A DNA stretch of 64,000 nt, taken from contig JAJSRW010000075.1 of the NCBI GenBank assembly GCA_022414725.1, forward strand, positions 1 to 64,000. Reading direction: 5' to 3'. The position numbers were made by a program, and so were the translations under genes. This document shows, in pieces, positions 1 through 14,240 of this stretch. Positions within the stretch are counted from its first letter, which is position 1. Each line of letters starts with the position of its first letter. This DNA comes from Microglena sp. YARC (taxonomy: Eukaryota > Chlorophyta > Chlorophyceae > Chlamydomonadales > Chlamydomonadaceae). The notes under the pieces were generated by a model. It was not told the origin of the DNA. It saw only the letters and a list, made by a program, of their open reading frames with translations, and made no database searches.

Positions 1-3000
1 AAAGAGAGAGATTGGTTTACTGCTCCAGCAACAATTTGGCTGCTCGCGTCTTCGGCAGTAAAAACATCAGTGCATGTAAGCTGTACTGGATGATTGGGGC
101 TCAATATGTAACGGAGGTACTTGAATTGTAACTGATTTTTTGCTTCAAAGAGAGAGATGGCTGTTCGCCGTCTTCGGGCATTGTAAAATCAGGGCATGTA
201 CAGGCTGTACATGGATGATTTGGGGCTCAATATTCGTACAAAGGGGGAGGTACTTGACTTGGGTACAATAGTCCAGACGGTCATTTTGCTGCTCGCCGTC
301 TTCGGCAGTAAAAAATCAGGCATAGTTATCAGCTGTACCTGGATGAATTGGGGCCTCAAAATCGGTACAGGAGGTACTTGAACCTGGTTACATAGCTCCA
401 GCAAGCAATTTGTGCTCGCCTTCTTAGGCAGTAAACATCTCAGGGATGGTACAGCTGTACCTGGATGATTGGGCCTCAAATATGGTACAGAGGTACTTGA
501 ACTTGGATACATAGCCTCCCCAGCAATTGGGCTGCTCGGCCGTCTTCGGCAGGTAAAACATCAGGGCATGTAAGTGTACCTGGATGATTGGGGCTAAATA
601 TCGTACACGGAGGTACTTGAACTGGTTACATAGCTCTCATCCAGCAATTTGGTGCTCGCCGTCTTCGTCAGTAAAAACATCAGGGCATGTAACTGTACTG
701 ATGATTGGGCCCTCAATATCGGTACAGGAGGGGTCTGAACTGGTTACATAGCTCCAAGCCCAGCAATTTGCTGCTTCGCGGTCTTAGGCAAGTAAAAATC
801 AGGGAATGTACAGCTGTACCTGGATGATTGGGCCCTCAAATCTCTCGGGTACGTAGTTACTTGATGGATACTAGCTCGCCAGCAATTTGGCTGCTCGCTC
901 GTCCTTAGGAGAAAAACAATCAGGCATGTAAGCTGTACTGGATGATTGGGAGCTCAAATATCGGTACGGAGGTACTTGAACTGGATACATAGCTCCGCCA
1001 CAATTCTGGTGCTCGAGTCTTCGCAGTAAACAAATCAGGGCTGTACAGCCTGTACCTGGATTGATTGGGGCCTCAAATATCGGTAGCACGGAGGTAATGA
1101 AGCTGGTTACTAGCTCCAGCCAGCAATTTGGCTCCTTGCCTTCTTAGGCAGTAAACAAATAAGGGCATGTCAAGCGTACCTGATTGATTGGGCTCAAATT
1201 TCAGTACAGTAGTTACGTTGAACTGGTTCATAGCTCTCAGCCAGCAATTTGCTGCTCGCCGTCTTCGCAGTAAAAACATCAGGGCATGTACGCTGTACCT
1301 GGATGATGGGGCTCGAATATCGGTACATACGGAGGTACTTGAACCTGGGTTTACATAGCTCAGCCAGCAATTTGGCTGCTCGCCGTCTTCTCGGCAGTAA
1401 AGAACATTCAGTGCTGTACAGCTGACCTGGTATGATTGGGCCCGTCAAATATCGGCTACAGGGAGGTACTTGAACTGGTAACTAGCTCCAAGCCAGCATT
1501 TGGCTTTCTCGCCGTTCTGTCGGGTAACAAATCAGGGCAATGTACAAGCTGTACTGGATGATGGGGCCTCAATATTCGGTACGGAAGTATTGAACTATGG
1601 ATACTAGCCTCAGCCAGCAATTTGGCTGTCGCCGTCTTAGGCGTAAAACATCAGGGATTAAAGCTGTACTGATGATTGGGGCCTCAAATAGGTACAGGAG
1701 GTACTGAACCTGGTTACATAGCTCCAGACAGCATAATTTTGGCTACTGCGCCGTCTTTGGCAATAAAAACATCAGGCATGTAAAAAGCTGTACTGGATGA
1801 TTGGGGCCTAAATATCGGTACAACGGGAGTACTTGAACTTGGGTTAATAACTCCAGCCACAATATTGGCTGGCTCGGCGTCTTCGGCATAAAACCATCAG
1901 GGCATGTACAGTGTAACTGGACGATTGGGCCTCAAATATTCGTACAAGGAGGTTACTTTGAACTTGGATACATAGCTCCAGCCACATTCTGGCTGCTCGT
2001 CTTAGGCAGTAAACAATCTGGCATGTACAGCTGTCTGGGGAGATTGGGGCTCAAATATCGGTACAGAGGTTACTATGAACCTGGTTAATAGCTTTTAGAC
2101 AGAATTTGGCTGTCGCCGTCTTCGCAGTAAAAAAATCGGGCTTACAGCTGTACCTGGAAGAATTTAAGCCCAAATTTCGGTACAATAGTTACTTGAACCT
2201 GGTTCATTAGCTCCAGCGCAGCATTTGGCTGCTCGCTCGTCTTCGGCAGTGTCAATAACATCAAGGCATGTACAGCTGTACCTGGATGATTGGGGGCTCA
2301 AAAATAACTAGAGGTAAGGAGGTATTGAACCTGCGTTACATAGCTGCAGCCAGCATTTGCGCTGTGGGCTCGCGAGTCTTCGGCAGTAACAAATCAGGGC
2401 AGTACACGATGTACCTGATGATTGGGGCTCAATAACGGTCATGTATTACTTGAAACTGTTAAATAGCAGCAGCAATTTGGCTGCTTGCAGTTTCGCAGTA
2501 AAAACTGATAAGGGCATGTACAGCTTACTGGATGAATGGCGACCTCAATATCGTACAGGAGGAATGAACTTGATCATAGTATCATACAGCGATTTGGCTG
2601 CTCGCCGTCTTAGGCAGTCAACAAATCAGGCTGTACAGCTGTAACCTGGATGATTGAGGGCCTCAAATATCAGGTACAGAAGTTATTGAACTTGGATACA
2701 TAGATTCCAGACAGCAATTTAGCTCTGCGCCGTTTTGGCGTAAACAAATCAGGGCATGTAGCAGCTGTACTGGATGATTGGGGCTCAAATAATCGGTACA
2801 GGAGGTAACTTTTTGAACCTGGTTCATAGCTCAGCCAGCAATTTGGCTGCTCGCGTCTTCGTGCAGTAAAAACATCAGGGCATGTACAGCTGTCCTGAAG
2901 ATTGGGGGCCTCAAGATATAGTACAGGAGGTACTTGAACTTGGATACGATGTGTCCTGATCAGAATTTGGCTGCTCGCCGTCTAGGCAGTAAAAACATAG

Positions 3001-6000
3001 GCATGTACAGCTGTACTGGATTGATTGGGGCTCAAATATCGGTACTTGGAGGTACTTGAACTTGGATACATATGCTCAGCAGCATTTGGCTGCTCGCGCG
3101 TCTTCGCAGTAAAAACATCAGGGCATGTACAGCTGTACCTGGTGATTGCGGGCTCAAATATCGTACAGGAGGTCTTGACTTGGATACACTAAATAAGCTC
3201 GCAGCAAGCAATTTGGGGCTCCTCGCCGTCTTCGGCAGTAAACAAATCGGGAATGTAACAGCTGTACTGGATGATTGGGGCCTAAATATCGTTACAGGTA
3301 GTTAATTTGAACCTGGAATAATAGCTCCCAGCCAGCTAATTTGGCTGCTCGCTGTCCCTTCAGCAGTAAACAAATCAGGGCATGTACAGCTGTACTGGAT
3401 GATTGGGGCCTCAAATACGGTACAAGTATTACTTGACTGGTTAGCATAGCTCCAGCCTACAATTTGCTGCTCGCCGTCGTTGGCATGTAAAAGACATCAG
3501 GGCTGTCAGCTGTACTGGAAGATTGGGTGCTCATATTCGGTACAGGGTGTACTTGAACTTGGATACATTGCTCTGAGCAATTTGGCTGCTGCCGTCGTTA
3601 GCAGTAAACAATCTGGGCATGTACAGCTGTACTGGATGATTGGGCCTCAAATATCGGTACAGGAGGTATTGAACTGGATAACATAGGCTCCAGCCAGCAA
3701 TTTGGCTGCTCGCGTCTTCGGCAAGTAAAGAATATAGATCGGGATGTACAGCTGGTACTGGATGATTGGGGCCTCAAAATATTCGGTACAAAGGAAGGTT
3801 ACTTGAACTTGGATACATATGCTCCAGAAGCAATTTTGGCTTTCTCGCGTTTTCGGCAGTAAACAAATCAGGGGAATGTACAGCTGTCCTGGATGATTGG
3901 GGCTCAAATATCGGTACAGTAGTTAATTGAACCTGGATACATAGCTCCAGCCAGCAATTTGGCTGCTCGCTGTCTTCAGCAGTAAAAAATCAAGGGGCTG
4001 TATCAGCTGTACCTGGATGATTTGGGGCCCAAATACTCGGTTACAGGAGGTATTGAACTGGTTACATAGTCCAGCAGCAATTTGGCTGCTCGGTCTTCGG
4101 CCGTAAAAACATCAGGCATGTACAGCTGTACCCTGGATGATTGGGGACTCAAAATATCTGGTACAAACAGAGGTATTGGAACTTGGGGATTACATAGCTC
4201 CAGCAGCAATTTGGCTGCTCCCGTCTTCGGCAGTAAAAACATAGGGCATGTACATAAGCTGTACATGGATGATTTGGGGCTCAATATCGGTACAAGGAGG
4301 TACTTGACCTGGTTACATAGCTCATCGCAGAATTTGGTCTGCTCGCCGTCTATGGCCAGTAAAAACATCAGGGAATGTCAGCTGTACTGGAATGATTGGG
4401 GCCTCAAATATGTACATCGAGGGTACTTGATTGATACATAGCTCCACCAGCAATTTGGCTGCTCGCCGTCTCGGATAATCAAATAGGCATGTACAGCTGT
4501 ACCTGAATGATTGGGCCTCAAATAATAGGTACATAGTTACTTGAACTGGTTAATAGGCTGCCAGCCAACAATTTGGGTCCTTGCTATTCTTAGGCAGTAA
4601 AACAATAAGGGCCTGTACAGCTGTAACCCTAGGATGATTGGGGCTTAAATTTCTATACAGTAGTTAATTGAACTGTTACATAGCCAGCTCAGCAATTTGG
4701 CTGCTCGCGTCTCGCAGTAAAAAACATCAGGCAATGTCAGCCTGTACCTGGATTGATTGGGGGCCTCAAAATCGGTACATGGAAGGTACTTGAACTTGTA
4801 CATAGTCAGCACAGCAATTTGGCTTCTTGCCGTCTCGGCGGTAAAAATCAGGGCATGTACACTGTACCTGGATGATTGGGGCTCAAATATCGGTACGGAG
4901 GTACTTGAATTGGGAATACATAGCTCCATCCAGCAATTTGGCTGCTGCGTCTTAGGGCAGTAAACTCAGGGCATGTACAGTGTTACTGGATGATTGGGGC
5001 CTCAAATATCGTACAGGAGGTACTTGGAACCTGGTTACATAGCTCAGACAGCAATTTGGTGCTCGCCTTCTTCGGCAGTAAAACATCAGGGCATGTACTA
5101 GTGTACCTGGATGATATGGGCCTCAAATATCGTACATCGGAGTATGAACTTGTTACATTAGCCCAGCCAGCATTTGGCGCTCGCTCGTCTTCGTCATAAA
5201 AAATCAGGGCATGTACAGCTGTGACTGGACGATTGGGGCTCAATATCGTACATTGGAGGTCTTTGAACTTGGATACATACTCAGCCAGCAATTTGGCTGC
5301 TCGGTCTTAGGCAGTAAACAAATCTGGGCATGTACAGCTGTACTGGATGATTTGGAGGCTCAAATATGGTACAGGAGTTACTTTGTAAACCTAGTTACAA
5401 TAGCTTTAGTACGCAATTGGCTATGGGTCTTCGTGCAGTAAAAACATCAGGCATCGTACATAGCTGTGACCTGGAAGATTTAAAGCCTCAATTCTCGGTA
5501 CAGTAGTCTACTTGAACCTGGTTAATTAGCTCCAGCCAGCAATTTGGCTGCTGCGCCGTCTCGGCAGTCAAACATCAGGGCAATGTGCAGCTGTACCCTG
5601 GAATGATTGGGGCTCAATACTCGGTACAGGAGGTATTGAACCTGGTTACATAGCTCAAGCCAGCATATTTGGCCTTGCTCGCCGTTTCGGTCAGTAAACC
5701 AAATCAGGGCAATGTAATGCTGTACTGGAACTGAATGGGGCCTCAAATACGGTACAGTAGTTCTTGAACCTTGGTTTACATAGCTCCAGCATGCATTTTT
5801 GGCTGCTCGCGTCTTGCAGTAAAAACATCAGGGATGTACAGGCTGTAACTGGAATGAATTGGGGCTCAAATAATGTACACGGAGGTCATGACTTTGGATA
5901 CATAGTTCCAGATAAGCAATTTGTGCTCGGCCGAACGTCTTAGGCAGTAAACAAATGGGCATGATACGGCTGTCTGGATGATTGGGGCCTCATATGGTAC

Positions 6001-9000
6001 GGAGTTACTTGAACTGATACATAGCTCCAGCAATAATTGGGCTCTTCGCGTCTTTCGCATGTAAACAAATCAGGCATGTAACAGCTGTAAACCTGATGAT
6101 TGGGCCTCCAAAAATATGTACCATAGTTACTTGAACCTGGTTACATAGCTCAGCTGCAATGTGGCTGCTCGCCGTCTGTTCGCAGTAAAAACATCAGGGC
6201 AATGTACAGCTGTACCTGATGAATTGGGGCCTTCAAATATCGTACAGGAGGTACTTGAACTTGATAATTGCTTCCTGGACAGCAATTTGGCTGCTCCACG
6301 TCTTTGAGGCATCAAAACATCAGGGCATGTTGAAGCTGTACGCCTGATGATTGGGGCCGTCGAAATATCGGGTAGGGAGGTACTTGAAGCTTGGATACAA
6401 TGAAGGCTCACGCAGCATTGGCTTGCTCCCGTCTTGGCAGTAAAAACATCAGGGCATGTTACAGCTGTACCTGATGGATGGGGTCTCAAATATCGGCTAC
6501 GGAGTATTGAACTGGATACATAGCTCCAGCAAGCCAATCTTGGCTTCTCGCCGTCTTGGCAGTAAACAAATCAGGGAATGTAACAGCTGTCTGATGTTTG
6601 GGGCTCAAATATCGGTCAGAGAGGTCTTGAACCGTGGAGTACATAGCTCAGCCAGCATTTGGGCTGCTCGCAGTCTTCGGAATTAACATAATCAGGGATT
6701 GTACATGCTGTAGCTGGTGATCGGGGTCAAATATCGTACAGGAGGTCTGAACTTGTTACATACGCTTCCACCAGCAATTTGGCTTGTTCGCGTCTTTCGC
6801 AGTAAAAACTCAGGGCATGTACAGCTGTACTGGATGATTGGGGCTCAAATCTCGGTACAGGAGGTACTTTGAACCTGGTTTACATAGCCTCAGCAAGCAA
6901 TTTTGGCTGGTCTCGCCTTCTTAGGCAGTAAACATCAGGGCATGTACAGCTGGTCCTTGGATGATTGGGGCCTCAAATAATGGTAAGGAGGTTATTGGAA
7001 ACTTGGTACATAGCTCCAGCCAGCAATTTGGCCTGGCCGCCGTTCGGCAGTAAAAACATCAGGGCATGTACAGCGTGTAAATCTGGATGAATTGGGGCCT
7101 CAAAATATCGGTAAGGGGAGGTACTTGAACCTGGTTACATAAGGCTCTCCAGCAATTTGGTCTGCTCGCCGTCTCGTCAGTAAACTCAGGATGTAAGCTT
7201 ACCTGGATATTGGGGCCTCAAAATATGGTACAGGAGGTACTGAACTTGTTACATAGCTCCAGGCAAGCAATTTGGCTGCTCGCCGTTTAAGGCAGTAACA
7301 AATAGGGAATGTACAGATGTACTGGGATGATTGGGGCTCAATATCGGTAAAGGAGTATTGTGGAACCTGGATACATAGCTTCAGCAGCAATTTGGGCTGC
7401 TCGCTGTTCAGTTCGGCAGTTAACAAAATCAGGGCATGTAACAGCTGTACCTGGATGATCGGGTAATAGGCCTCAAATATCGGGTATAAACCGGAGGCAT
7501 GGAGTTACCTTGAACTTGTGTTACATATATATGATATCTCCAGCCAGCAAAATGTTGGCTGTTGGGGCGGGCGTCTTCGGGCAGGAAGTAAAAAACATCA
7601 GGGCGGCATGTACAGCTGTACACTGGGGATTGATTGGGGCCAGAGGTCATCCAAATATAGGTACATATTGGAGGTAGCTTGAACCTGGTTACACCCCCCT
7701 AGCTCCAGCAAGCAATTTGGCTTGCTCGCCCTTCTAGGCAGTAAAAACAATCAGGGCAATGTACAGCTGTAGCCTGGGATGATTGGGGCCTCAAATATCG
7801 GTACAGTAGTTACTTGAACCTGGATACATAGCTGCCAGCCAGCATTTGGCTGCTCGCTGTCTTCGGCAGTAAACAAATCAGGGCATGTACAGACTGTACC
7901 TGGATGATTGGGGCCTCAAATATCGGTACATGGGAGGTACTTGAAAACTTGGTTACATAGCTCCAAGCGCAGCAATTTGGCTGCTCGGGCCGTCTTCGTC
8001 AGTAAAAACATCAGGGCATGTACAGCTGTACCCTGGATTGATTGGGGCCTCAAATATCGGTACAGGAAGGTACATGGCCGAACTTGGTTAAAATAGCTCC
8101 AGCAGCCTCATGCAATTTGGCTGCTCGCCGGCGTCTTCGCGCCTAGTAACAAATCAGGGCATGTACATGGGGCTGTACCTGGATGATTGGGAGCTCAAAA
8201 TATCGGTACAGGAGGTACTTGAACCTGGTTACACAACGTAGCTCCAGCAAGCAATTTGGCTGCTCGCCTTCTTCAGGCAGTAAAAACATCAGGGCATGTA
8301 CAGCTTGTACCCTGGATGATTGGGGCCTCAAAATATCGGTACAGGGTACTTGATGAACTTGGATACATAGGCTCCAGACAGCAATTTGGCTGCTCGCCTG
8401 TCTTAGGCAGTAAAAAACATCAGGGCATGTACAGCTGTCCTGGATGATTGGGGCTCAAATATCGGTACAGGGAGGTACCTGTGAAAGCCTGGTTACATAG
8501 CTCCAGCAAGCAATTTGGCTGCTCGCTGTCTTTGGCAGTAAATAAACATCAGGGCATGTACAGCTGTACCTGATGAAAATTGGGGGCCTCAAATATCGGT
8601 ACAGGAGGTACTTGAACTTGGATACATAGCTCCAGCCAGCAATTTGGCTTCTCGCCGTCTTCGGCAGTAAACAAATCAGGGCATGTACAGCTGTACCTGG
8701 ATGATTGGGGCCTCAAATATCGGTACAGTAGTTACTTGAACCTGGTTACATAGCTCCAGCCAGCAATTTGGCTGCTTGCCTTCTTAGGCAGTAAACAAAT
8801 AAGGGCATGTACAGCTGTACCTGGATGATTGGGGCCTCAAATTTCTGTACAGTAGTTACTTGAACCTGGTTACATAGCTCCAGCCAGCAATTTGGCTGCT
8901 CGCCGTATTCGGCAGTAAAAACATCAGGGCATGTACAGCTGTACCTGGATGATTGGGGCCTCGAATATCGGTACAGTAGTTACTTGAACCTGGTTACATA

Positions 9001-9801
9001 GCTCCAGCCAGCAATTTGGCTGCTCGCCGTCTTCGGCAGTAAAAACATCAGTGGCATGTTACAGCTGTACCGTGGATGATTGGGGCCTCAAATATCGGTA
9101 CAGGAGGTACTTGAACTTGGTTACATAGCTCAGCCAGCAATTATGGCTTCTCGCCGTCTTCGGCGTAAACAAATCAGGGGCATGTACAGCTGTACCTGGA
9201 TGATTGGGGCCTCAAAATATCGGTACAGGAGGTACTTGAACTGATACATAGCTCAGCCAGCAATTTGGCTGCTCGCCGTTCTAGGCAGTAAAAACATCAG
9301 GGCATGTACAGCTGTACCTGGATGATTGGGGCCTCAAATATCGGTACAGGAGGTACTTGAACCTGGTTACATAGCTCCAGACAGCAATTTTGGCTGCGCT
9401 CGCCTCCGTCTTAGGCAGTAAAAACATCAAGGCATGTACAGCTGTACCTGGATGATTGGGGCCTCAAATATCGGTACAGGAGGTACTTGAACTTGGTTAC
9501 ATAGCTCCAGCCAGCAATTTGGCTGCTCGCCGGCTTCGGCAGTAAACAAATCAGGGAATGTACAGCTGTACCTGGATGATTGGGGCCTCAAATTTCGGTA
9601 CAGTAGTTACTTGAACCTGGATACATAGCTCCAGCCAGCAATTTGGCTGCTCGCTGTCTTCGGCAGTAAACAAATCAGGGCATGTACAGCTGTACCTGGA
9701 TGATTGGGGCCTCAAATATCGGTACAGGAGGTACTTGAACCTTGGTTACATAGCTCAGCCAGCAATTTGGCTGCTCGCCGTCTTCGCAGTAAAAACATCA
9801 C

Positions 9802-9851
9802 CCCCCCCACCCCCCCCCCCCCTCCCCCCCCCCCCCCCCCCCCCCCCCCCC
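9802..9851. other. Poly-C run inside a satellite unit
   Basis: About 50 nearly pure C residues interrupt one otherwise normal 124-bp unit between ACATCA and GGGCATG. The unit resumes exactly where it stopped, so this looks like an inserted homopolymer, probably a sequencing or assembly artefact. Confidence 0.7.
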
Positions 9852-11296
9852 TGGGCATGTACAGCTGTACCTGGATGATTGGGGCCTCAAATATCGGTAC
9901 AGGAGGTACTTGAACTTGGATACATAGCTCCAGACAGCAATTTGGCTGCTCGCCGTCTTAGGCAGTAAAAACATCAGGGCATGTACAGCTGTACCTGGAT
10001 GATTGGGGCCTCAAATATCGGTACAGGAGGTACTTGAACCTGGTTACATAGCTCCAGCAAGCAATTTGGCTGCTCGCCTTCTTAGGCAGTAAAAACATCA
10101 GGGCATGTACAGCTGTACCTGGATGATTGGGGCCTCAAATATCGGTACAGGAGGTACTTGAACTTGGATACATAGCTCCAGCCAGCAATTTGGCTGCTCG
10201 CCGTCTTCGGCAGTAAAAACATCAGGGCATGTACAGCTGTACCTGGATGATTGGGGCCTCAAATATCGGTACAGGAGGTACTTGAACCTGGTTACATAGC
10301 TCCATCCAGCAATTTGGCTGCTCGCCGTCTTTGGCAGTAAAAACATCAGGGCATGTACAGCTGTACCTGGATGATTGGGGCCTCAAATATCGGTACAGGA
10401 GGTACTTGAACTTGGATACATTGCTCCTGACAGCAATTTGGCTGCTCGCCGTCTTCGGCAGTAAACAAATCAGGGCATGTACAGCTGTACCTGGATGATT
10501 GGGGCCTCAAATATAGGTACAGTAGTTACTTGAACCTGGTTACATAGCTCCAGCCAGCAATTTGGCTCCTTGCCTTCTTAGGCAGTAAACAAATAAGGGC
10601 ATGTACAGCTGTACATGGATGATTGGGGCCTAAAAATTTCTGTACAGGAGGTACTTGAACCTGGTTACATAGCTCCAGCCAGCAATTTGGCTGCTCGCCG
10701 TCTTCGGCAGTAAAAACATCAGGGCATGTACAGCTGTACCTGGATGATTGGGGCCTCGAATATCGGTACAGTAGTTACTTGACCTTGGATACATAGCTCC
10801 AGCCAGCAATTTGGCTGCTCGCCGTCTTCGGCAGTAAACAAATCAGGGCATGTACAGCTGTACCTGGATGATTTTGGGGCTCAAATAACTACAGTAGTTA
10901 CTTGAACTGGTTACATAGCTCCAGCCAGCAATTGGGGCTTCTCGCCGTCTTCGGCAAAGTAAAACACATCAGGGCATGTACAGCTGTACCTGGAAGATTG
11001 GGGGGTGGAGGGGGCCTCAAATATCGGTATAGGAGGTACATGAACTTGGATACATAGCTCCAGACAGCAATTTGGCTGCTCGCCGTCTTAGGCAGTAAAC
11101 AAATCAGGGCATGTACAGCTGTACCTGGATGATTGGGCCTCAATATCGGTACAGGGGTACTTGAACTTGGATACATAGCTCCAGCAAGCAATTTGCTTCT
11201 CGCGTCTTCGGTCAGTAAAAAACATCAGGGCATGTACAGCTGTACCTGGATGATTGGGGACTCAAATATCGGTACAGGAAGGTACTTGAACCTGGC

Positions 11297-11341
11297 GTTT
11301 TTTTTTTTTTTGGGGGGTTTTTTTTTTACGGGGGGGGGTTT
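11297..11341. other. Poly-T/poly-G insertion inside a satellite unit
   Basis: Runs of T and G interrupt a satellite unit between ACCTGG and AATAGCTCC, where the normal unit has only TTACATAGCTCC. It has the same character as the poly-C run at 9802 and is most simply an artefact. Confidence 0.6.
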
Positions 11342-13334
11342 AATAGCTCCAGCAGCAATTTGCTGCTCGCCGTCTTCGGCAGTAAAAACATCAGGGCATG
11401 TACAGCTGTACCTGGACGATTGGGGCCTCAAATATCGGTACAGGAGGTACTTGAACTTGGATACATAGCTCCAGCCAGCAATTTGGCTGCTCGACGTCTT
11501 TAGGCAGTAAACAAATTGGGCATGTTACAGCTGTACCTGGATGATTGGGGCCTCAAATATCGGTACAGAGTACTTGAACTTGGATACATAGCTCAGCCAG
11601 CAATTTGGCTGCTCGCCGCTTCGGGCAGTAAAAGCACCAGGGCATGTACAGCTGTACCTAGATGATTGGGGCCTCAAATATCGGTACAGGAGGTACTTGA
11701 ACTTGGATACATAGCTCCAGCCAGCAATTTGGCTGCTCGCCGTCTTTGCAGTTAAAAAACATCAGGCATGTACAGCTTGTGTACTGGATGATTGGGGCCT
11801 CAATATCGTAACAGGAAGGTACTTGAACCTGGTACATAGCTCCATCCAGCAATTTGGCCTGCTCGACGTCTTCGCAGTAAAAACATCAGGGCATGTACAG
11901 CTGTACCTGGATATTGGGGCCTCAAATATCGGTACAGGAGGCCGTACTTGACCTTGGATACATAGGCTCCAGCAAGCAATTTGGCTTCTCGCCGTCTTCG
12001 GCGTAAACAAATCAGGGCATGTAACAGCTGTACCGATGATTGGGGCCTCAAATATCGGTACAGTAGTTACTTGAATCCTGAACATAAGCTCCAGCCAGCA
12101 AATTTGGCTGCTCGCCGCTCTTCGGACAGTAAAAACATCAGGCATGTACAGCTGTACCTGAAGATTGGGGCCTCAATTATCGGTACAGGAGGTACTTGTG
12201 AAACTTGGATACATAGCTTCAGACAGCAATTTGGCTTGCTCCGCGCGTCTTAGGCAGTAAAAACATCAGGCATGTACAGCTCGTACCTGATGATTGGGGC
12301 CTCAAATATCGGTACAGGAGGTACTGAACTGGATACATAGCTCCAGCCAGCAATTTGGTGTCGCCGTCTCGGCAGTAAAAACCCGAGGGCATGTACAGCT
12401 GTACCTGGATGATTGGGGCCTCAAATATCAGTACAGGAGGTACTTGAACTTGGATACATAGCATCCAGCCAGCAATTTGGCTGCTCGCCGTCTTCGCAGT
12501 AAAAACATCAGGGCATGTACAGCTGTACCTGGATTGATTGGGGCCGTCAAAATATCGGTACAGGAGGTACTTGAACTTTTACATAGCTCCATCCAGCATT
12601 TGGCTGCTTGCCGCTTCGGCAGTAAAAACATTAGGGCATTGTACATGCTGTTACCTGGATGATTGGGGCCTCAAATATCGGTACAGGAGGTCTTGACCTT
12701 GGATACATAGCTCCAGCCAGCAATTTGCTGCTCGCCGTCTTCGGCAGTAAAAACATCAGGGCATGTACAGCTGTACCTGGATGATTGGGGCCTCAAATAT
12801 CGGTACAGGAGGTACTTGAACCTGGTTACATAGCTCCAGACAGCAATTTGGCTGCTCGCCGTCTTCGGCAGTAAAAACATCAGGGCATGTACAGCTGTAC
12901 CTGGATGATTGGGGCCTCAAATATCGGTACAGGAGGAACTTGAACTTGGATACATAGCTCCAGCCAGCAATTTGGCTGCTCGCCGTCTTCGGCAGTAAAA
13001 AACATCAGGGCATGTACAGCTGTACCTGGATGATTGGGGCCTCAAATATCGGTACAGTAGTTACTTGAACCTGGTTACATAGCTCCAGCCAGCAATTTGG
13101 CTGCTCGCCGTCTTTGGCAGTAAAGGCATTATGGCATGTACAGCTGTACCTGGATGATTTGGGCCTCAAATATCGGTACAGTAGTTACTTGAACCTGGTT
13201 ACATAGCTTCAGCCAGATATTGGGCTGCTCGCCGTCTTCGGCAGTACATTTTTGTTTTACGTGACGTACCGGTATTAGCATGTACAGGAGTTACAGTGAG
13301 AAACGGGAGCTAATATCATCTTTTAATACCTACG

Positions 13335-13530
13335 CCACCAAAACGGTGGTAATTTAATACCTGCGCCACCAAAACGGTGGTTGGGAGTTTGGTTTGTTTG
13401 TCCTCGACACACCCCTGATGTAATTTTTTTTTCTTTGTGGGGGCTTTTTCTTTTTGTTTAAAGCACAGAGTCTCATACACCCCCGCGGTGTCAAGTAGAC
13501 TTTAACATGATATGTAATGTAATCTGTTCA
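13335..13530 (+). mobile_element. 3' end fragment of LINE family A
   Basis: This matches, in opposite orientation, the 3' untranslated end of the LINE at 42167-43373: the segment with TCCTCGACACACCCCTGATG, the T-rich stretch, TTTAAAGCACAGAGTCTCAT and GTCAAGTAGACTTTAACATG, ending in an ATGTAATGTAAT tail. The hairpin CCACCAAAACGGTGG occurs twice (13335-13349 and 13366-13380). No coding part is retained. Left limit approximate. Confidence 0.7.
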
Positions 13531-13557
13531 TATGGCTGCAAGTTCTGCGGCTGATAC

Positions 13558-13752
13558 CAGGGTACGACATTTTGTCAAATTGGTCAGCGCTTGAAGCGCA
13601 CAAACGTCAAATTGGCCAGCGCTTTTTAGTGCAAAAAGCGCAAAAATTGCGAGCTGCGCCCAGAGGGGGTTGAGAAAACTGCGCGAAATGCGCAGTGGGG
13701 CTCAAAAAGGCAGCGCGGCACCGCTCTACCGCGCGCACTTAGTAGTACCCTG
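13558..13752 (+). mobile_element. hAT-like MITE, CAGGGTAC family, copy a
   Basis: Non-coding 195-bp element with perfect 8-bp termini CAGGGTAC and GTACCCTG. Inside are the family landmarks TCAAATTGGTCAGCGCTT, the hairpin-rich AGCGC/GCGCT motifs, TGCGCCCAGAGGGGGTT and GTGGGGCTCAAAAA. No 8-bp duplication directly abuts this copy, but CTGCAAGTTCTG lies on both sides, offset by ten bases on the left. Confidence 0.8.
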
Positions 13753-13989
13753 CTGCAAGTTCTGGGCTGGGCTGGGCTGGGCTGGGCTGGACTGAGCTGG
13801 AGGTTAGTGTGTGTGTGCGTGTGTGTGTGTGTGTGTGGGGGGGGGGGGCTAGGTTCTTACTGCATGAGGTCAAAGTGGTGTTAATAGACTGCCCTAGACC
13901 TGCCCTATCAAGGCCTACTCATGGCTGGTCTCAGTATTTCATTTGGAGACCTGAGTAAAAAGTTAGCAAACAAAAAAAAATGAGGGCTG

Positions 13990-14048
<59 letters not shown>

Positions 14049-14060
14049 TAAATGAGGTGC
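13753..14060. repeat. Simple repeats: GGGCT run, GT run, long poly-C
   Basis: GGGCT pentamers (about 13767-13800), a GT tract ending in poly-G (about 13805-13850) and a pure C run of about 57 bases (13990-14046). No coding signal seen. Confidence 0.8.
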
Positions 14061-14240
14061 TCAGAAAATATAAAAAAAGCGAAATAAATCTCAAATATTC
14101 ATATCAAATACTTTCTGTACTCGGAAAAAGTCGATCGGCTTTTTTCAAATTTTGGCAAAGGATGCCTCCTAAGCGGGCAGTTGATATAACATGACATTAA
14201 AATTCTCTTAGGCAGGCTAGGGTTGAGCCGAGTCAAGCAT

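Larger units (their letters stand above)
1..13240. repeat. 124-bp tandem satellite, about 107 copies
   Basis: Head-to-tail array; in the clean part the period is exactly 124 bp (GTACAGG at 10021, 10145 and 10269). Each unit holds the 12-bp palindrome GTACAGCTGTAC, the small hairpin GCCGTCTTCGGC and the paired GGTACAGGAGGTAC block. Unit types differ (GTACAGGAGGTAC versus GTACAGTAGTTAC; AAAAACATC versus AAACAAATC). A rare type with AAACAAATAAGGG recurs near 1150, 4590, 8790 and 10580, hinting at higher-order structure. The array runs off the left edge. Left of about 8500 nearly every copy carries scattered one-base deletions and insertions; to the right, copies are nearly identical. Short reading frames here are by-products. 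A centromeric or heterochromatic satellite is possible but not shown. Confidence 0.95.

Noticed and set aside
1..13240. Dozens of 60-130-codon open frames in the satellite
   Set aside because: They follow the repeat unit, change frame with each indel and occur on both strands; no coding bias or start context is shared.
13550..13765. 8-bp target duplication for MITE copy a
   Set aside because: The bases next to the ends (GCTGATAC and CTGCAAGT) do not match; only an offset CTGCAAGTTCTG pair is seen.
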